Of a DNA stretch of 19,178 nucleotides, positions 1 to 7,641 are shown piece by piece (positions within the stretch are counted from its first letter, which is position 1; every line of letters starts with the position of its first letter). This DNA is from Opitutia bacterium UBA4506. Lineage in GTDB: Bacteria > Verrucomicrobiota > Verrucomicrobiia > Opitutales > Puniceicoccaceae. Below the pieces are notes generated by a model that ran no database searches, was not told where the DNA came from, and saw nothing but the letters and a program-made list of their open reading frames with translations. The stretch spans positions 1-19,178 of the forward strand of contig DGMY01000035.1 in assembly GCA_002388665.1 (NCBI GenBank). Reading direction: 5' to 3'. The position numbers were made by a program, and so were the translations under genes.

Positions 1-437
1 TAACAATTTATGGGACGCTGCCAATTGGGTTCCATCATCACTGTTTGGCCGACCAAATCGTGAACCGTTTCAATACCGAAATCGCGTAGAGAAGTTAAGA
101 CCAATGGTGAATGCTGGTAAATAACCGCCAGTTGAACGACTGGATCTCCTTCCGCAAATCGAAGAACCACCTCGGAATTTGAAACCCCGAATTCGGCCCC
201 TCCCTCCATCACGACATCGAATGGATCCTGGCCAACCTTTGCTTCCCTCAATTCAACATCGAGGCCCTCCTCCCTGTAGAATCCTTTTTCGATCGCGGCG
301 TAATATCCCGCAAATTGAAATTGATGCCTCCATTTAAGTTGAAGCCGTACCGAATCCAAACTCCTCTCTTCTTTGGCGCCAGAAACAACAATACCTCCCA
401 GAACTGTTGCGACCAAAATAAGAACACAAAATTTCAT
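1..437 (-). CDS. NMT1/THI5-like ABC substrate-binding domain protein, 3' part beyond window
   Basis: The reverse strand reads from an ATG at 437 for 145 codons to the window edge with no stop, so this is the N-terminal part of a longer protein. Residues 1-20 form a hydrophobic signal peptide, so the domain should lie in the periplasm. Residues 34-50 (LKWRHQFQFAGYYAAIE), then KGFYREEGLDVEL and FGVSNSEVVLRFAEGDPVV, are typical of the NMT1/THI5 (SsuA-like) periplasmic binding fold, which captures pyrimidine precursors, sulfonates or similar small ligands. In many bacteria this version is not a transporter part but the sensor domain of a histidine kinase or diguanylate cyclase. The missing C-terminus would decide that. 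No permease or ATPase gene is visible nearby. The gene lies 90 bp downstream of lnt on the same strand, without an obvious terminator between them. No Shine-Dalgarno is seen. The family call is firm; ligand and full architecture are unknown. Confidence 0.85.
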   Translation of the reverse strand, partial: MKFCVLILVATVLGGIVVSGAKEERSLDSVRLQLKWRHQFQFAGYYAAIEKGFYREEGLDVELREAKVGQDPFDVVMEGGAEFGVSNSEVVLRFAEGDPVVQLAVIYQHSPLVLTSLRDFGIETVHDLVGQTVMMEPNWQRPINC

Positions 438-527
438 TACTTGCGAAAACCTGAATGCGGATTAGAATGATCGCAAGTCTCAACAAATCATTCATTGAAG
501 ACTAAATGACCTCCGAAACACTCAGGA

Positions 528-2135
528 TTAAGTGTTTTGTCTATGGAGGAGGCGCCCGATCAGCTCTATCATAACGATTGTAATACAAGCCCAGACAAAC
601 CAATTTCCCCATCTCACATAGAAGGTGAGATGATCCTGAAAACGCAGATCTGAAACAATAGGGACCACCTCTCCTCCCTGAAAATAGATGCTTCCGCGAT
701 TATCAACGACCTCACGCCTGATATTACCCCACTCGTCGATCCATCCGGACCAACCACCATTTCCGCTCCGCAGAACCGGGCGTCGGTTTTCGACCGCACG
801 GATGACCGCGTGATTGGCGTGTTGATAAGCGCCCGCCTCTTCTCCGTACCAGGAATTATTCGTCGCAACAAATAACCAATCGGCTCCTGCGCGGACCGTC
901 TCACGGGCGATATTTGGAAAAACATCCTCGTAGCAGATCAAAGGACCGATCTCGATCTCGTTCCCGCTGCCACGATCCTCAAAATAGAAATTGTAGGCAC
1001 GCTCGCCCGGTCGACAGTCGAGGCTGATTGGCACAAAGGTCTCCACAAACGGAATATAGCGCCGAAACGGAATAAACTCTCCGAACGGTACCAGCTTTCG
1101 CTTTACATAATACTCTTCGGCAAGTCCCTTGCTTGGATCCACCCAAAAGACACCGTTCTCGTATACTCCCTCGGATTCGAGGAAGGCCATATTTCCCATG
1201 AGGATGGGTACACCCATATAGGCGGCAAGGTTCTCGACGCCCTCTTTGAGCCCCAATGATCCGATGACGGGAACGGGAGTCGCAGATTCAGGCCAGAGGA
1301 TAATCTCAGGTGCATCTTCTTTCAGGTTCCGCGTCTCCTCCCATACCCTCCTGAGATTGGCCTCAACCTCGGACTGCTCCCACTTCATGGTAGCATACGG
1401 TTGTACAAAGCCAACACGAACCGGTTGCGAAGGGACGAACTTGGTTACATTCCAAAAGTAGATCCCAGCTGATCCGAGCAGAATGCCCAAAGGGACCATA
1501 ACGACGAGTGGTACCCTGCGGGAGACGGGCAGGTAGCCCTTGCCCTCCCACCGCGTGAATGGTGACCTCAGCCATTGAGCCAAGGCGAGATTGATCCATA
1601 CCAAGAGAAAACTTAGGCCCCAACCTCCGGTGAACGGTAGGATCGAAAGAACCGCGGGACGATTCGCCTGGGAGACCGACAGGGGGTTCCAGGGAAAACC
1701 CCAGAAGACCCATGTTCTCGACCATTCTAAAATCACCCAGAATGCAGCTCCAAGAAGCGGCACCCTCCACGCCTGAAGCAGCCCTCGGGCGTCGCCCCAC
1801 TTCGGCTGAAGCGATCGCCCAAAATAAAGGAGCCAGAGCCCGGTAAAGACGGCTAGAACCGCACTAAGACCAATCGTCCCGAAAACCGTTACATGCCGAA
1901 GCCAGATAATTGACGGCAGCCAGAAAAGAAAGCCCGAGATCCACCCGAATAAAAATATCAGCCGTTTTGAATGCTGAGACCAGTCCGGCAGCGCCAACGG
2001 AATCAGAAAACAATAGGCTAATTCTGCGACGCCAAGCGGAGAAAATATCGAAAACCGCGCCACTGCAGCCAACACCACCGCAGTGATGGCGAACCACAAA
2101 CTCTGGCGAATCGAACTATCTTTTACTCCCCCCAC
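528..2135 (-). CDS. lnt: Apolipoprotein N-acyltransferase
   Basis: Lnt transfers an acyl chain from a phospholipid to the N-terminal cysteine of apolipoproteins in the inner membrane, the last step of lipoprotein maturation. About six hydrophobic segments occupy residues 13-230, followed by a periplasmic nitrilase-fold domain (about 238-500) and a last membrane helix near 512-528. The catalytic triad is visible: Glu283 in LWPESATP, Lys345 in YVKRKLVPFGEF and Cys401 in GPLICYEDVFP, matching E267/K335/C387 of E. coli Lnt. The length of 535 residues is slightly above the E. coli protein (512). The start is uncertain: the longest frame opens with GTG at 2135 and lacks an upstream Shine-Dalgarno, and a TTG at residue 13, just before the first helix, is an alternative. 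It follows the degenerate trypsin-like gene by 47 bp on the same strand, so the two are probably co-transcribed. Confidence 0.96.
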   Translation of the reverse strand: MGGVKDSSIRQSLWFAITAVVLAAVARFSIFSPLGVAELAYCFLIPLALPDWSQHSKRLIFLFGWISGFLFWLPSIIWLRHVTVFGTIGLSAVLAVFTGLWLLYFGRSLQPKWGDARGLLQAWRVPLLGAAFWVILEWSRTWVFWGFPWNPLSVSQANRPAVLSILPFTGGWGLSFLLVWINLALAQWLRSPFTRWEGKGYLPVSRRVPLVVMVPLGILLGSAGIYFWNVTKFVPSQPVRVGFVQPYATMKWEQSEVEANLRRVWEETRNLKEDAPEIILWPESATPVPVIGSLGLKEGVENLAAYMGVPILMGNMAFLESEGVYENGVFWVDPSKGLAEEYYVKRKLVPFGEFIPFRRYIPFVETFVPISLDCRPGERAYNFYFEDRGSGNEIEIGPLICYEDVFPNIARETVRAGADWLFVATNNSWYGEEAGAYQHANHAVIRAVENRRPVLRSGNGGWSGWIDEWGNIRREVVDNRGSIYFQGGEVVPIVSDLRFQDHLTFYVRWGNWFVWACITIVMIELIGRLLHRQNT

Positions 2136-2182
2136 AAAAATGAATGGACCCGCCTAGATGCGCGGGATCCGAAACCTACGAA

Positions 2183-3337
2183 TTACCTCGCATAAGAATC
2201 GGCCGTCCGCGGGTTTGCCTCCAGTGCCTCCAGCTTTGCCCCGATGGGACGGTAGAGTTTGATCAGCTCATCGATTTCCGGATCAAAATAGGAATAATAT
2301 CCGGTTTGAGCTTGTTGCAAATCAGTGACCAGGGCGCCGACGGCACTGCGCACAGAAAAGACAAACCTCTTCCGCGCGTTATCTCGCTCTACATCTTGAT
2401 CAGAACGATCAAGACCTTCCTTCAGGCGCTTCTGTGCGGCCACGAGTCGTTGCATTTCAACCTCACCCGTAGACCGGGAGACCCCGAAAAATGCGCCGAG
2501 TCCACTTAGAGTATTCGTCCACTGATTGATAGCTTCCCGTTCGAAGGACATCTTTCGCAGATCGATCACTTCCCACTTTGCCTTTGGCGGGAGATTCGCG
2601 ATCCCGAAGGGGACGATCTCGGTCCGTCCGGATTTCGAACCGGAAGAAATACCGAGAAAGCGGGATGGGCTCACTACACCGACGAGCTCGCCGTCTCGAA
2701 CCACCGGAGCCCCGGCAAAAATACGGCCCTCGGGTCTGCGCATTGCGTAGCGACCGGGAGCGCCTCCATCGATCTTTCCTTCGATGGTTCTGCGTGGGTT
2801 AATAATTGTCACGGAATCCCCGGCATTCAATGTCACTTCAGGATCCCACTCATAGATGGGAAGTTCATCGGTCTCCCCTTCTATTGTAATGAATGCTAAA
2901 TCGGTCCCATTAAACGCGACCACCGAACCGACAGGGATCTTGGTTCCATCGGCCATATTGACGTGGATATCCCGACTCCCGTCCAGTGCGGAGAGAGAGG
3001 TAAGAATCACCTCGCGCTCTTGGACCTTGATCATGACCCCGAGACCTGCTCGTGCCTGCCCTCTGACCGCTACCAATGCATCCTGAGGCGAGACCGGAAT
3101 CACTTCCTCGACTACGGCCTCCACCACTGTAGTCTCACTCCCTGCCTCATCGGTCACATTTGTATCGGCAGCCTCCTCACCCTCTTTTGAAGGCCCAGCT
3201 TCGGGGGAAACCGTCTCCTCTGAAACGGTTTCGGTAGATACCTCAACCACCTCCGTCTCCGATTCGTTTTGAGCAAATGATTCAATGGCTCCGAGAGTCA
3301 GAACTGCTAGGAGAAGGGGAAGGGTCTGATTACTCAT
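2183..3337 (-). CDS. Secreted trypsin-fold protein with degenerate catalytic triad
   Basis: I start this 384-residue protein at the ATG at 3337, because it gives a clean signal peptide (MSNQTLPLLLAVLTLGAIES, cleavage near Ala22). The frame stays open 22 codons further upstream but then has a charged N-terminus. Residues 24-80 are a low-complexity Glu/Thr/Val linker. Residues about 83-250 resemble the two-barrel fold of S1C/DegP-like proteases, but the triad is broken: VILTSLSAL has Ser116 where the histidine belongs, FNGTDLAFI keeps Asp146, and RIFAGAPVV has Ala208 where GNSGGP carries the serine. It is therefore probably not an active protease and may act as a binding or scaffold protein. 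Residues 255-384 form a helical C-terminal region with no domain I recognise. No PDZ domain is evident. It lies 47 bp upstream of lnt on the same strand, which suggests an envelope role. The fold call is moderate; function is unknown. Confidence 0.75.
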   Translation of the reverse strand: MSNQTLPLLLAVLTLGAIESFAQNESETEVVEVSTETVSEETVSPEAGPSKEGEEAADTNVTDEAGSETTVVEAVVEEVIPVSPQDALVAVRGQARAGLGVMIKVQEREVILTSLSALDGSRDIHVNMADGTKIPVGSVVAFNGTDLAFITIEGETDELPIYEWDPEVTLNAGDSVTIINPRRTIEGKIDGGAPGRYAMRRPEGRIFAGAPVVRDGELVGVVSPSRFLGISSGSKSGRTEIVPFGIANLPPKAKWEVIDLRKMSFEREAINQWTNTLSGLGAFFGVSRSTGEVEMQRLVAAQKRLKEGLDRSDQDVERDNARKRFVFSVRSAVGALVTDLQQAQTGYYSYFDPEIDELIKLYRPIGAKLEALEANPRTADSYAR

Positions 3338-3513
3338 GGAAGATAGGTTCCGAACGCTGAGAAAGCGGGTGGGACTAAGATCAATACGCTTGCGAAGGCA
3401 CATGAATTCGTGAAATGGATACGGGTGGCAAGTTTGTTTCGATTAAGATAAAACTTTTCGAAGAATTTGATCTTTTACTGGTAAGGTCAACCATTTCCCT
3501 GCCTTCTTGAACT

Positions 3514-4071
3514 ATGCAAATATTTGGTAAACTCTTTTTACTGCTCATCTTAGCAGGATGTTGCGGACACCCAAAAGACCCCAAGCACCTCTTGACCGAA
3601 AATCGTTATATTCCCGAAGAGGATTTTCTTCGGATCAGCGAGTACTTTACCGGGAGGGAACCAAAGACTGATCGAATACTACTCCGCTCGCAGGACGATT
3701 CCCGTGGTGGGTACTATTGGATTTTCGGAATCGAGGGGAAATTGGAAGAAAATGAAATTGCGGAGGTTGTGCTGGAAGTACAGATCCCGGGCTCCCCTGA
3801 GACCGAATCGTTCATCTTTTCCGTAGATCAATCGCTGACGGACTCAAACACACTATGGATTGGTCTTACGGGAACCGACTGGCCGGGTCCGAAATTCCGG
3901 CCCGTCGCATGGCGCATTTTATTCCTTTCTCCTCAGGATGAAGAAATACTCTTACGGGAAAGTTACCTATGGGATCTCACCCCAACCGCGCCTCCCCTGC
4001 AAAGCGTTGATCCGACAAATGGCGAACCGACCCCATCCGCAGTGAATGCAGATGAGACCCAAACGGATTGA
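3514..4071 (+). CDS. Putative lipoprotein of unknown function
   Basis: This is a 185-residue protein with a short lipoprotein signal peptide: Lys6, a run of leucines, and the lipobox LAGC with Cys16 as the acylated residue. Residue 17 is another cysteine, an unusual +2 residue; no Asp sorting signal is present, so outer-membrane localisation is likely by the E. coli rule. The mature part (about 30-155) is mixed beta-strand-like sequence with several Trp and Gly-Tyr-Tyr segments. The C-terminal 30 residues are Pro/Thr-rich. I recognise no domain. Its last 26 bases overlap the start of the glycosylase gene in another frame, so the two are probably translated from one transcript. No Shine-Dalgarno precedes the ATG. 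It is divergent from the secreted trypsin-fold gene, sharing a 176 bp spacer with it. Confidence 0.8.
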   Translation: MQIFGKLFLLLILAGCCGHPKDPKHLLTENRYIPEEDFLRISEYFTGREPKTDRILLRSQDDSRGGYYWIFGIEGKLEENEIAEVVLEVQIPGSPETESFIFSVDQSLTDSNTLWIGLTGTDWPGPKFRPVAWRILFLSPQDEEILLRESYLWDLTPTAPPLQSVDPTNGEPTPSAVNADETQTD

Positions 4072-4930
4072 TCGATTGTTGAACCCAAACGAGCGTATCC
4101 AAATACCGGGTGGACGAAAGGTGCTCCGGGAAATTCTCGCGGGCGGGCAGAGTTTTCTATGGGGAGAGGTTCAGAACAACCGCTGGCGTGGCGTGCACCT
4201 CGGGAAGGCCTACGAAGTCGATTTGGACGACGACAATATGCTCACGGTGTCCTGCCTAACCCCTGGAACTGATTATACAAGTGAGGCAATCAGTCAGTAT
4301 TTCGGCTGCCAGAAACCGTTTCTAGAGTACTCCGACAGCCTTCCCTGGCGCAGTGACAAAGTCCTCGAACAAGCGATCCGGGGCTTTCCAGGATTGCGGA
4401 TACTCAGGCAGTGCCCGGAGGTCACCCTCCTCTCGTTTTTGCTAAGTCCCCAGAAGCGAATCGAACAGATCCGCGTAGGACTGCTAAAGATCTCCTCGAA
4501 CTGGGGGGACTCAATCCTCGAAGGCCTCTACGCCCCACCCTCATGGGATCGCTTGAGTACCGTAGAGGAAATCGAGCTTCGCAGTTGCGGAATCGGCTAT
4601 CGCGCAAAATCAATCGCAAGAACAGCTCGATTTTTGGCAGATCACCCTGGATATCTTCACAAGATCGAATCACTTCCCACTGAAGAAGCACGTGAACGAC
4701 TCCTGCAACTACCGGGAGTCGGGCGGAAGATCGCCGACTGCGTATTACTCTTTAGTTATGGGCGCCTCGAGTCATTCCCGATCGATACCTGGATCGGACG
4801 TTTTATGCGCGAATCCTATGGATTGGACGACTACACCGACGACCAGATACAAACATTCGCCCGGGCGCACTTCGGAGAGAACGCCGGGCTGGCTCAACAG
4901 TACTTTTTCGCTGCGGCTCGAAACGGATAA
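4046..4930 (+). CDS. 8-oxoguanine DNA glycosylase/AP lyase, OGG1 type (HhH-GPD)
   Basis: This enzyme removes oxidised guanine paired with cytosine and nicks the abasic site, in base excision repair. The protein has 294 residues. An N-terminal beta domain (about 15-100) includes the OGG1-like segment GGQSFLWGEV. The helix-hairpin-helix reads LPGVGRKIADC at residues 222-232, with catalytic Lys228. The GPD aspartate is Asp247 in FPIDTWIGR. The 19-residue Lys-to-Asp spacing equals that of human OGG1 (K249/D268), and retention of the lysine marks a bifunctional OGG1-type enzyme rather than AlkA. An ATG two codons downstream (4052) is an equally plausible start, and neither has a Shine-Dalgarno. 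The gene overlaps the lipoprotein gene by 26 bp upstream and ends one base before the stop codon of the convergent SulP gene. Confidence 0.92.
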   Translation: MQMRPKRIDRLLNPNERIQIPGGRKVLREILAGGQSFLWGEVQNNRWRGVHLGKAYEVDLDDDNMLTVSCLTPGTDYTSEAISQYFGCQKPFLEYSDSLPWRSDKVLEQAIRGFPGLRILRQCPEVTLLSFLLSPQKRIEQIRVGLLKISSNWGDSILEGLYAPPSWDRLSTVEEIELRSCGIGYRAKSIARTARFLADHPGYLHKIESLPTEEARERLLQLPGVGRKIADCVLLFSYGRLESFPIDTWIGRFMRESYGLDDYTDDQIQTFARAHFGENAGLAQQYFFAAARNG

Positions 4931-4931
4931 A

Positions 4932-6632
4932 TCACCCGAGGCGGTCCGTTGCCACGTGGTACTGCGGATCTTCAGATAGATTGACCTCGACCAAATCCCC
5001 GGCTTTGTCCAGCAGTTTACGGCATTCTGGAGAGAGGTGCGTCAGATGAAGACGTTTGCCGAGATTCGTGTATTTCTCGGCGAGGAAGTTAATGGCCTCC
5101 AGTCCAGATTGGTCGTAGACGCGGGTGAAGTAGAAGTCGATCACCACATCCGCCGGGTCTTCCCGGGGATCAAACAGTTCTTTGAATGAGGATACGGACG
5201 CAAAGAACAGAGGTCCATGGAGCTGATAGACTTTCGACCCGTTCTTGCTCGTCATGATTTCCGCACCCAAGTGAGTCGCATGCTGCCATGCGAATTTTAG
5301 TGCTGAAATAATCACACCCAAAATAACCGCCGTGGCGAGGTCGTGCATAAAAACGGTGTATCCGGCAACCACCACCATCACCAGGATATCCCCGACTGGA
5401 ACCTTCTTGAACATTTTCAGGGTAGCCCACTCAAACGTTCCGATCACCACCATGAACATCACGCCGACGAGAGCGGCCATCGGTATCATTTCGATCCAGG
5501 GAGAGAGGACCAAGACGAACAAGAGAAGGCACACTGCGGCAGTGATCCCACTCGCGCGTCCTCGACCGCCTGAATTTACGTTGATCAGCGACTGCCCGAT
5601 CATCGCGCAGCCTCCCATGCCCCCGAAGAACCCGCAGACGACATTGGCAAAACCTTGTCCTACGCACTCCCGATTCCCGCGTCCTCGCGTCTCGGTAATC
5701 TCATCAATCAAAGTAAGGGTCATCAATGACTCGATGAGCCCGACACCGGCCATGGTCAGCGCAAACGGAAGAATTATCCAGAGCGTGGTCCAATTGAGTG
5801 GAGGAAAGATATCGTATTGATCGTCGAGGAAGTACGGCTTGGGCAGTCCAGCCTGGATTCCGGTACCGGCCGCGGTGGCCTCCGCTACAGCGGCATCAAT
5901 CGCAGCGGTATCGGCATCTTCTCCAAGATCAGCCCACGCATCCGCAGTGGCTTTCGCCACCGTGTTGGTATGGAGCATATCGCCGACCGTCAGGAGCGGG
6001 GCTTCCTGATTCTCCGCCGCCCAGCTATCGGGAGCAAATTGATTGATCCCAATAGACAGGCCCGTGACGACAAGGATCGCAGCCAAAGAAGCCGGGACGG
6101 CCTGCGTCAATTTGGGCAGCAGCCAAATAATCAACATCGTCAATCCGGCCAAGCCCAGCATCAAGTAGAGGGCCGGACCTTCCATGAAGACCAAGGCCCC
6201 AAAATCGTTCACCGTTTTAAAACTACCGAACTGGGCGATGAAGATGACGATCGCGAGTCCATTGACAAAACCGAGCATAACCGGATGCGGAACCATCCGA
6301 ATAAATTGCCCTAACTTGCCCACCCCAGCTGCAATCTGGATCAACCCGCAAAGTATTACCGTGGGAAAAAGGTATTCAACCCCATGGATCGCGACCAGTC
6401 CCACGATCACGACCGCAATGGCCCCGGTGGCACCGGATATCATCCCCGGTCGGCCGCCAAAAATAGAGGTCACCAAGCCGATGAAAAATGCGGTATAGAG
6501 CCCAATGATTGGAGATACCCCCGCCACAAAGGCGAAAGCGATTGCCTCAGGAACCAGCGCCAAGGCCACGGTTAACCCCGACAAAACGTCGTCTTTAAGG
6601 TTCCCAGAGTGTTTTCGGAAAAAATTCAACAT
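4932..6632 (-). CDS. SulP family anion transporter with C-terminal STAS domain
   Basis: A 566-residue inner-membrane protein, probably carrying sulfate, bicarbonate or another anion. The start at 6632 (MLNFFRKHSG) fits the family. The frame stays open for 86 codons further upstream, but that stretch contains a rho-independent terminator and shows no conserved protein sequence. The N-terminal SulP signature is clear (DDVLSGLTVALALVPEAIAF, residues 14-33). A second conserved block follows at 323-362 (ECVGQGFANVVCGFFGGMGG and then NVNSGGRGRASG). The STAS domain spans about 465-560, with VVIDFYFTRVYDQSG at 496-510. Between hydrophobic segments, residues about 214-275 are an unusual acidic, alanine-rich insert (ADLGEDADTAAIDAAVAEA), much longer than a typical SulP loop. 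Substrate cannot be read from sequence. It is transcribed toward the glycosylase gene, its stop codon starting two bases from that gene's. Confidence 0.93.
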   Translation of the reverse strand: MLNFFRKHSGNLKDDVLSGLTVALALVPEAIAFAFVAGVSPIIGLYTAFFIGLVTSIFGGRPGMISGATGAIAVVIVGLVAIHGVEYLFPTVILCGLIQIAAGVGKLGQFIRMVPHPVMLGFVNGLAIVIFIAQFGSFKTVNDFGALVFMEGPALYLMLGLAGLTMLIIWLLPKLTQAVPASLAAILVVTGLSIGINQFAPDSWAAENQEAPLLTVGDMLHTNTVAKATADAWADLGEDADTAAIDAAVAEATAAGTGIQAGLPKPYFLDDQYDIFPPLNWTTLWIILPFALTMAGVGLIESLMTLTLIDEITETRGRGNRECVGQGFANVVCGFFGGMGGCAMIGQSLINVNSGGRGRASGITAAVCLLLFVLVLSPWIEMIPMAALVGVMFMVVIGTFEWATLKMFKKVPVGDILVMVVVAGYTVFMHDLATAVILGVIISALKFAWQHATHLGAEIMTSKNGSKVYQLHGPLFFASVSSFKELFDPREDPADVVIDFYFTRVYDQSGLEAINFLAEKYTNLGKRLHLTHLSPECRKLLDKAGDLVEVNLSEDPQYHVATDRLG

Positions 6633-6762
6633 AGCGATTACAAAGGAGTAGAAACACTCCGCAAAGCCCGCCAAGTAAACCCAAAACTCGGATACTCGAA
6701 AAAAATGTGGGAGACCACCCTGAACGGATAGCTCGATTTCTTCCAAATTACGGGTGCCACGA

Positions 6763-6800
6763 CCAAAAGAAAAGCGCCCCACCATTATGGTGAGGCGCTT
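6763..6800 (-). terminator. Rho-independent terminator upstream of the SulP gene
   Basis: On the minus strand, arms AAGCGCC and GGCGCTT (6794-6800 and 6772-6778) enclose a second stem, CACCA/TGGTG (6780-6792), with a three-base loop. A T-rich tail TTTTCTTTT follows. The pair at 6779/6793 is G-U in minus-strand RNA but C-A in plus-strand RNA, so the hairpin is continuous only on the minus strand, which also carries the T tract. It lies 156 bp beyond the prepilin stop and 131 bp before the SulP start. It could end the prepilin transcript, a small RNA, or an attenuated SulP leader. Confidence 0.8.
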
Positions 6801-6915
6801 GAGCACAAAACAAACTAAACTGAAACCATGAAAAACTCGTTGAAAGTTGGCTTCACAGGTAGAGACCCAGCAATTCGGCGTTTCGTTCAAAAGATTTCGA
6901 CGAAAAACTCCCCCA
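6763..6915 (-). ncRNA. Candidate small RNA or attenuated leader
   Basis: Between a promoter-like pair at 6921-6950 and the strong terminator at 6763-6800 lies about 150 nt that encodes no convincing protein. Within it the minus strand contains a predicted hairpin with outer arms GAAGCC/GGTTTC and inner arms AACT/AGTT separated by a one-sided bulge. This fits either an independent sRNA or a leader that decides read-through into the SulP gene. I recognise no known riboswitch consensus. The 5' end is inferred from the -10 element only. Confidence 0.3.
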
Positions 6916-6920
6916 CTTGC

Positions 6921-6950
6921 ATTTTCTCATTAAAATTGAGTAAAGGACAA
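6921..6950 (-). promoter_or_regulatory. Possible sigma70-type promoter
   Basis: On the minus strand TTGTCC (6950-6945) and GAAAAT (6926-6921) are 18 bases apart, similar to -35 and -10 consensus. It lies just downstream of the prepilin stop and would drive the RNA that ends at the 6763-6800 terminator. The region is AT-rich, so chance matches are likely. Confidence 0.3.
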
Positions 6951-6955
6951 AATTT

Positions 6956-7468
6956 TTACCGAAATAGCTCCGATCCTTCCTCTTCCGGGTCGATCAAACG
7001 CCCACTAAAGGGGTGATTCTGAAACCTGGATTCACCGTCGCTCCGTGTTACGTCGAAGACGACAGTCTCGGCCGAGCCGTCACGTCCAAATTCAATCGAG
7101 AAGATCAAATCCCGCGCACCCCGGGACAGACTGGTGGATGCGCCGGTCGCTACTTCGGAAATTTCTTCGACCCCTCGCAATGGAAATCGCTCCAGTTCCT
7201 CTCCTCCATCCAATCGCTCAAGCACTAGGACGCTTTCTTCGGGATCGAACCGCACCCGCAGTGCCTCATCCTCGGTTTCCGCCAGATAATGGGCTCTCCG
7301 GAAGGACTCCTCGATGGATTGCTTCCAGTTTCTCCGACCAAATGATTCCGAGACATTTCCCCAATCCACCAACAAAAAGCCCGTCAACAATCCGATCAGC
7401 GCGATGACAAGGAGGATCTCAATCAGCGTAAAGCCCTTTCGACCATGATCTGCTATTCCTCCTCTCAT
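6956..7468 (-). CDS. Type IV prepilin-like / GspH-type pseudopilin
   Basis: A 170-residue protein beginning MRGGIADHGRKG followed by FTLIEILLVIALIGLL. This is a type III (prepilin) leader, with the peptidase cut between Gly12 and Phe13 and the diagnostic Glu at position 5 of the mature protein. The hydrophobic helix is followed by a soluble domain rich in Glu and Arg, as in GspH/FimT minor pseudopilins. I start at the ATG at 7468 because prepilin leaders are short; the frame is open 42 codons further upstream. It stands alone: no other pilin, prepilin peptidase or assembly ATPase gene is in the window. Its location would be the inner membrane or a pilus/secretion pseudopilus tip. It is divergent from the helicase gene across 173 bp. 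Verrucomicrobial genomes often carry many such isolated prepilin-like genes, so this one may not belong to a secretion system. Confidence 0.85.
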   Translation of the reverse strand: MRGGIADHGRKGFTLIEILLVIALIGLLTGFLLVDWGNVSESFGRRNWKQSIEESFRRAHYLAETEDEALRVRFDPEESVLVLERLDGGEELERFPLRGVEEISEVATGASTSLSRGARDLIFSIEFGRDGSAETVVFDVTRSDGESRFQNHPFSGRLIDPEEEGSELFR

Positions 7469-7641
7469 TCTTTTTGAATTATCGGCAATTCTTACAAAAG
7501 AGAACTGCATTTTTTGCCCGTTGACGTCCCGCCATCCACCCGCCACCGAAACCATTCCAAAACCATAGGCTTCGAAATTGACCGGAATTTTCACACAAAC
7601 CCGCTTGCCAAAATCCCTTCTCGCATTCAGCTTTTCCAGCG

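Noticed and set aside
5332..5820. Plus-strand 162-codon frame inside the SulP gene
   Set aside because: It is antisense to the conserved SulP core and has no protein-family features.
6633..6890. N-terminal extension of the SulP protein
   Set aside because: It contains the rho-independent terminator and has no SulP-like sequence; the family N-terminus begins at the ATG at 6632.
6853..6930. Minus-strand 25-codon ORF between prepilin and SulP genes
   Set aside because: No ribosome-binding site, no recognised family, and its ATG overlaps the possible -10 element of the RNA proposed there.
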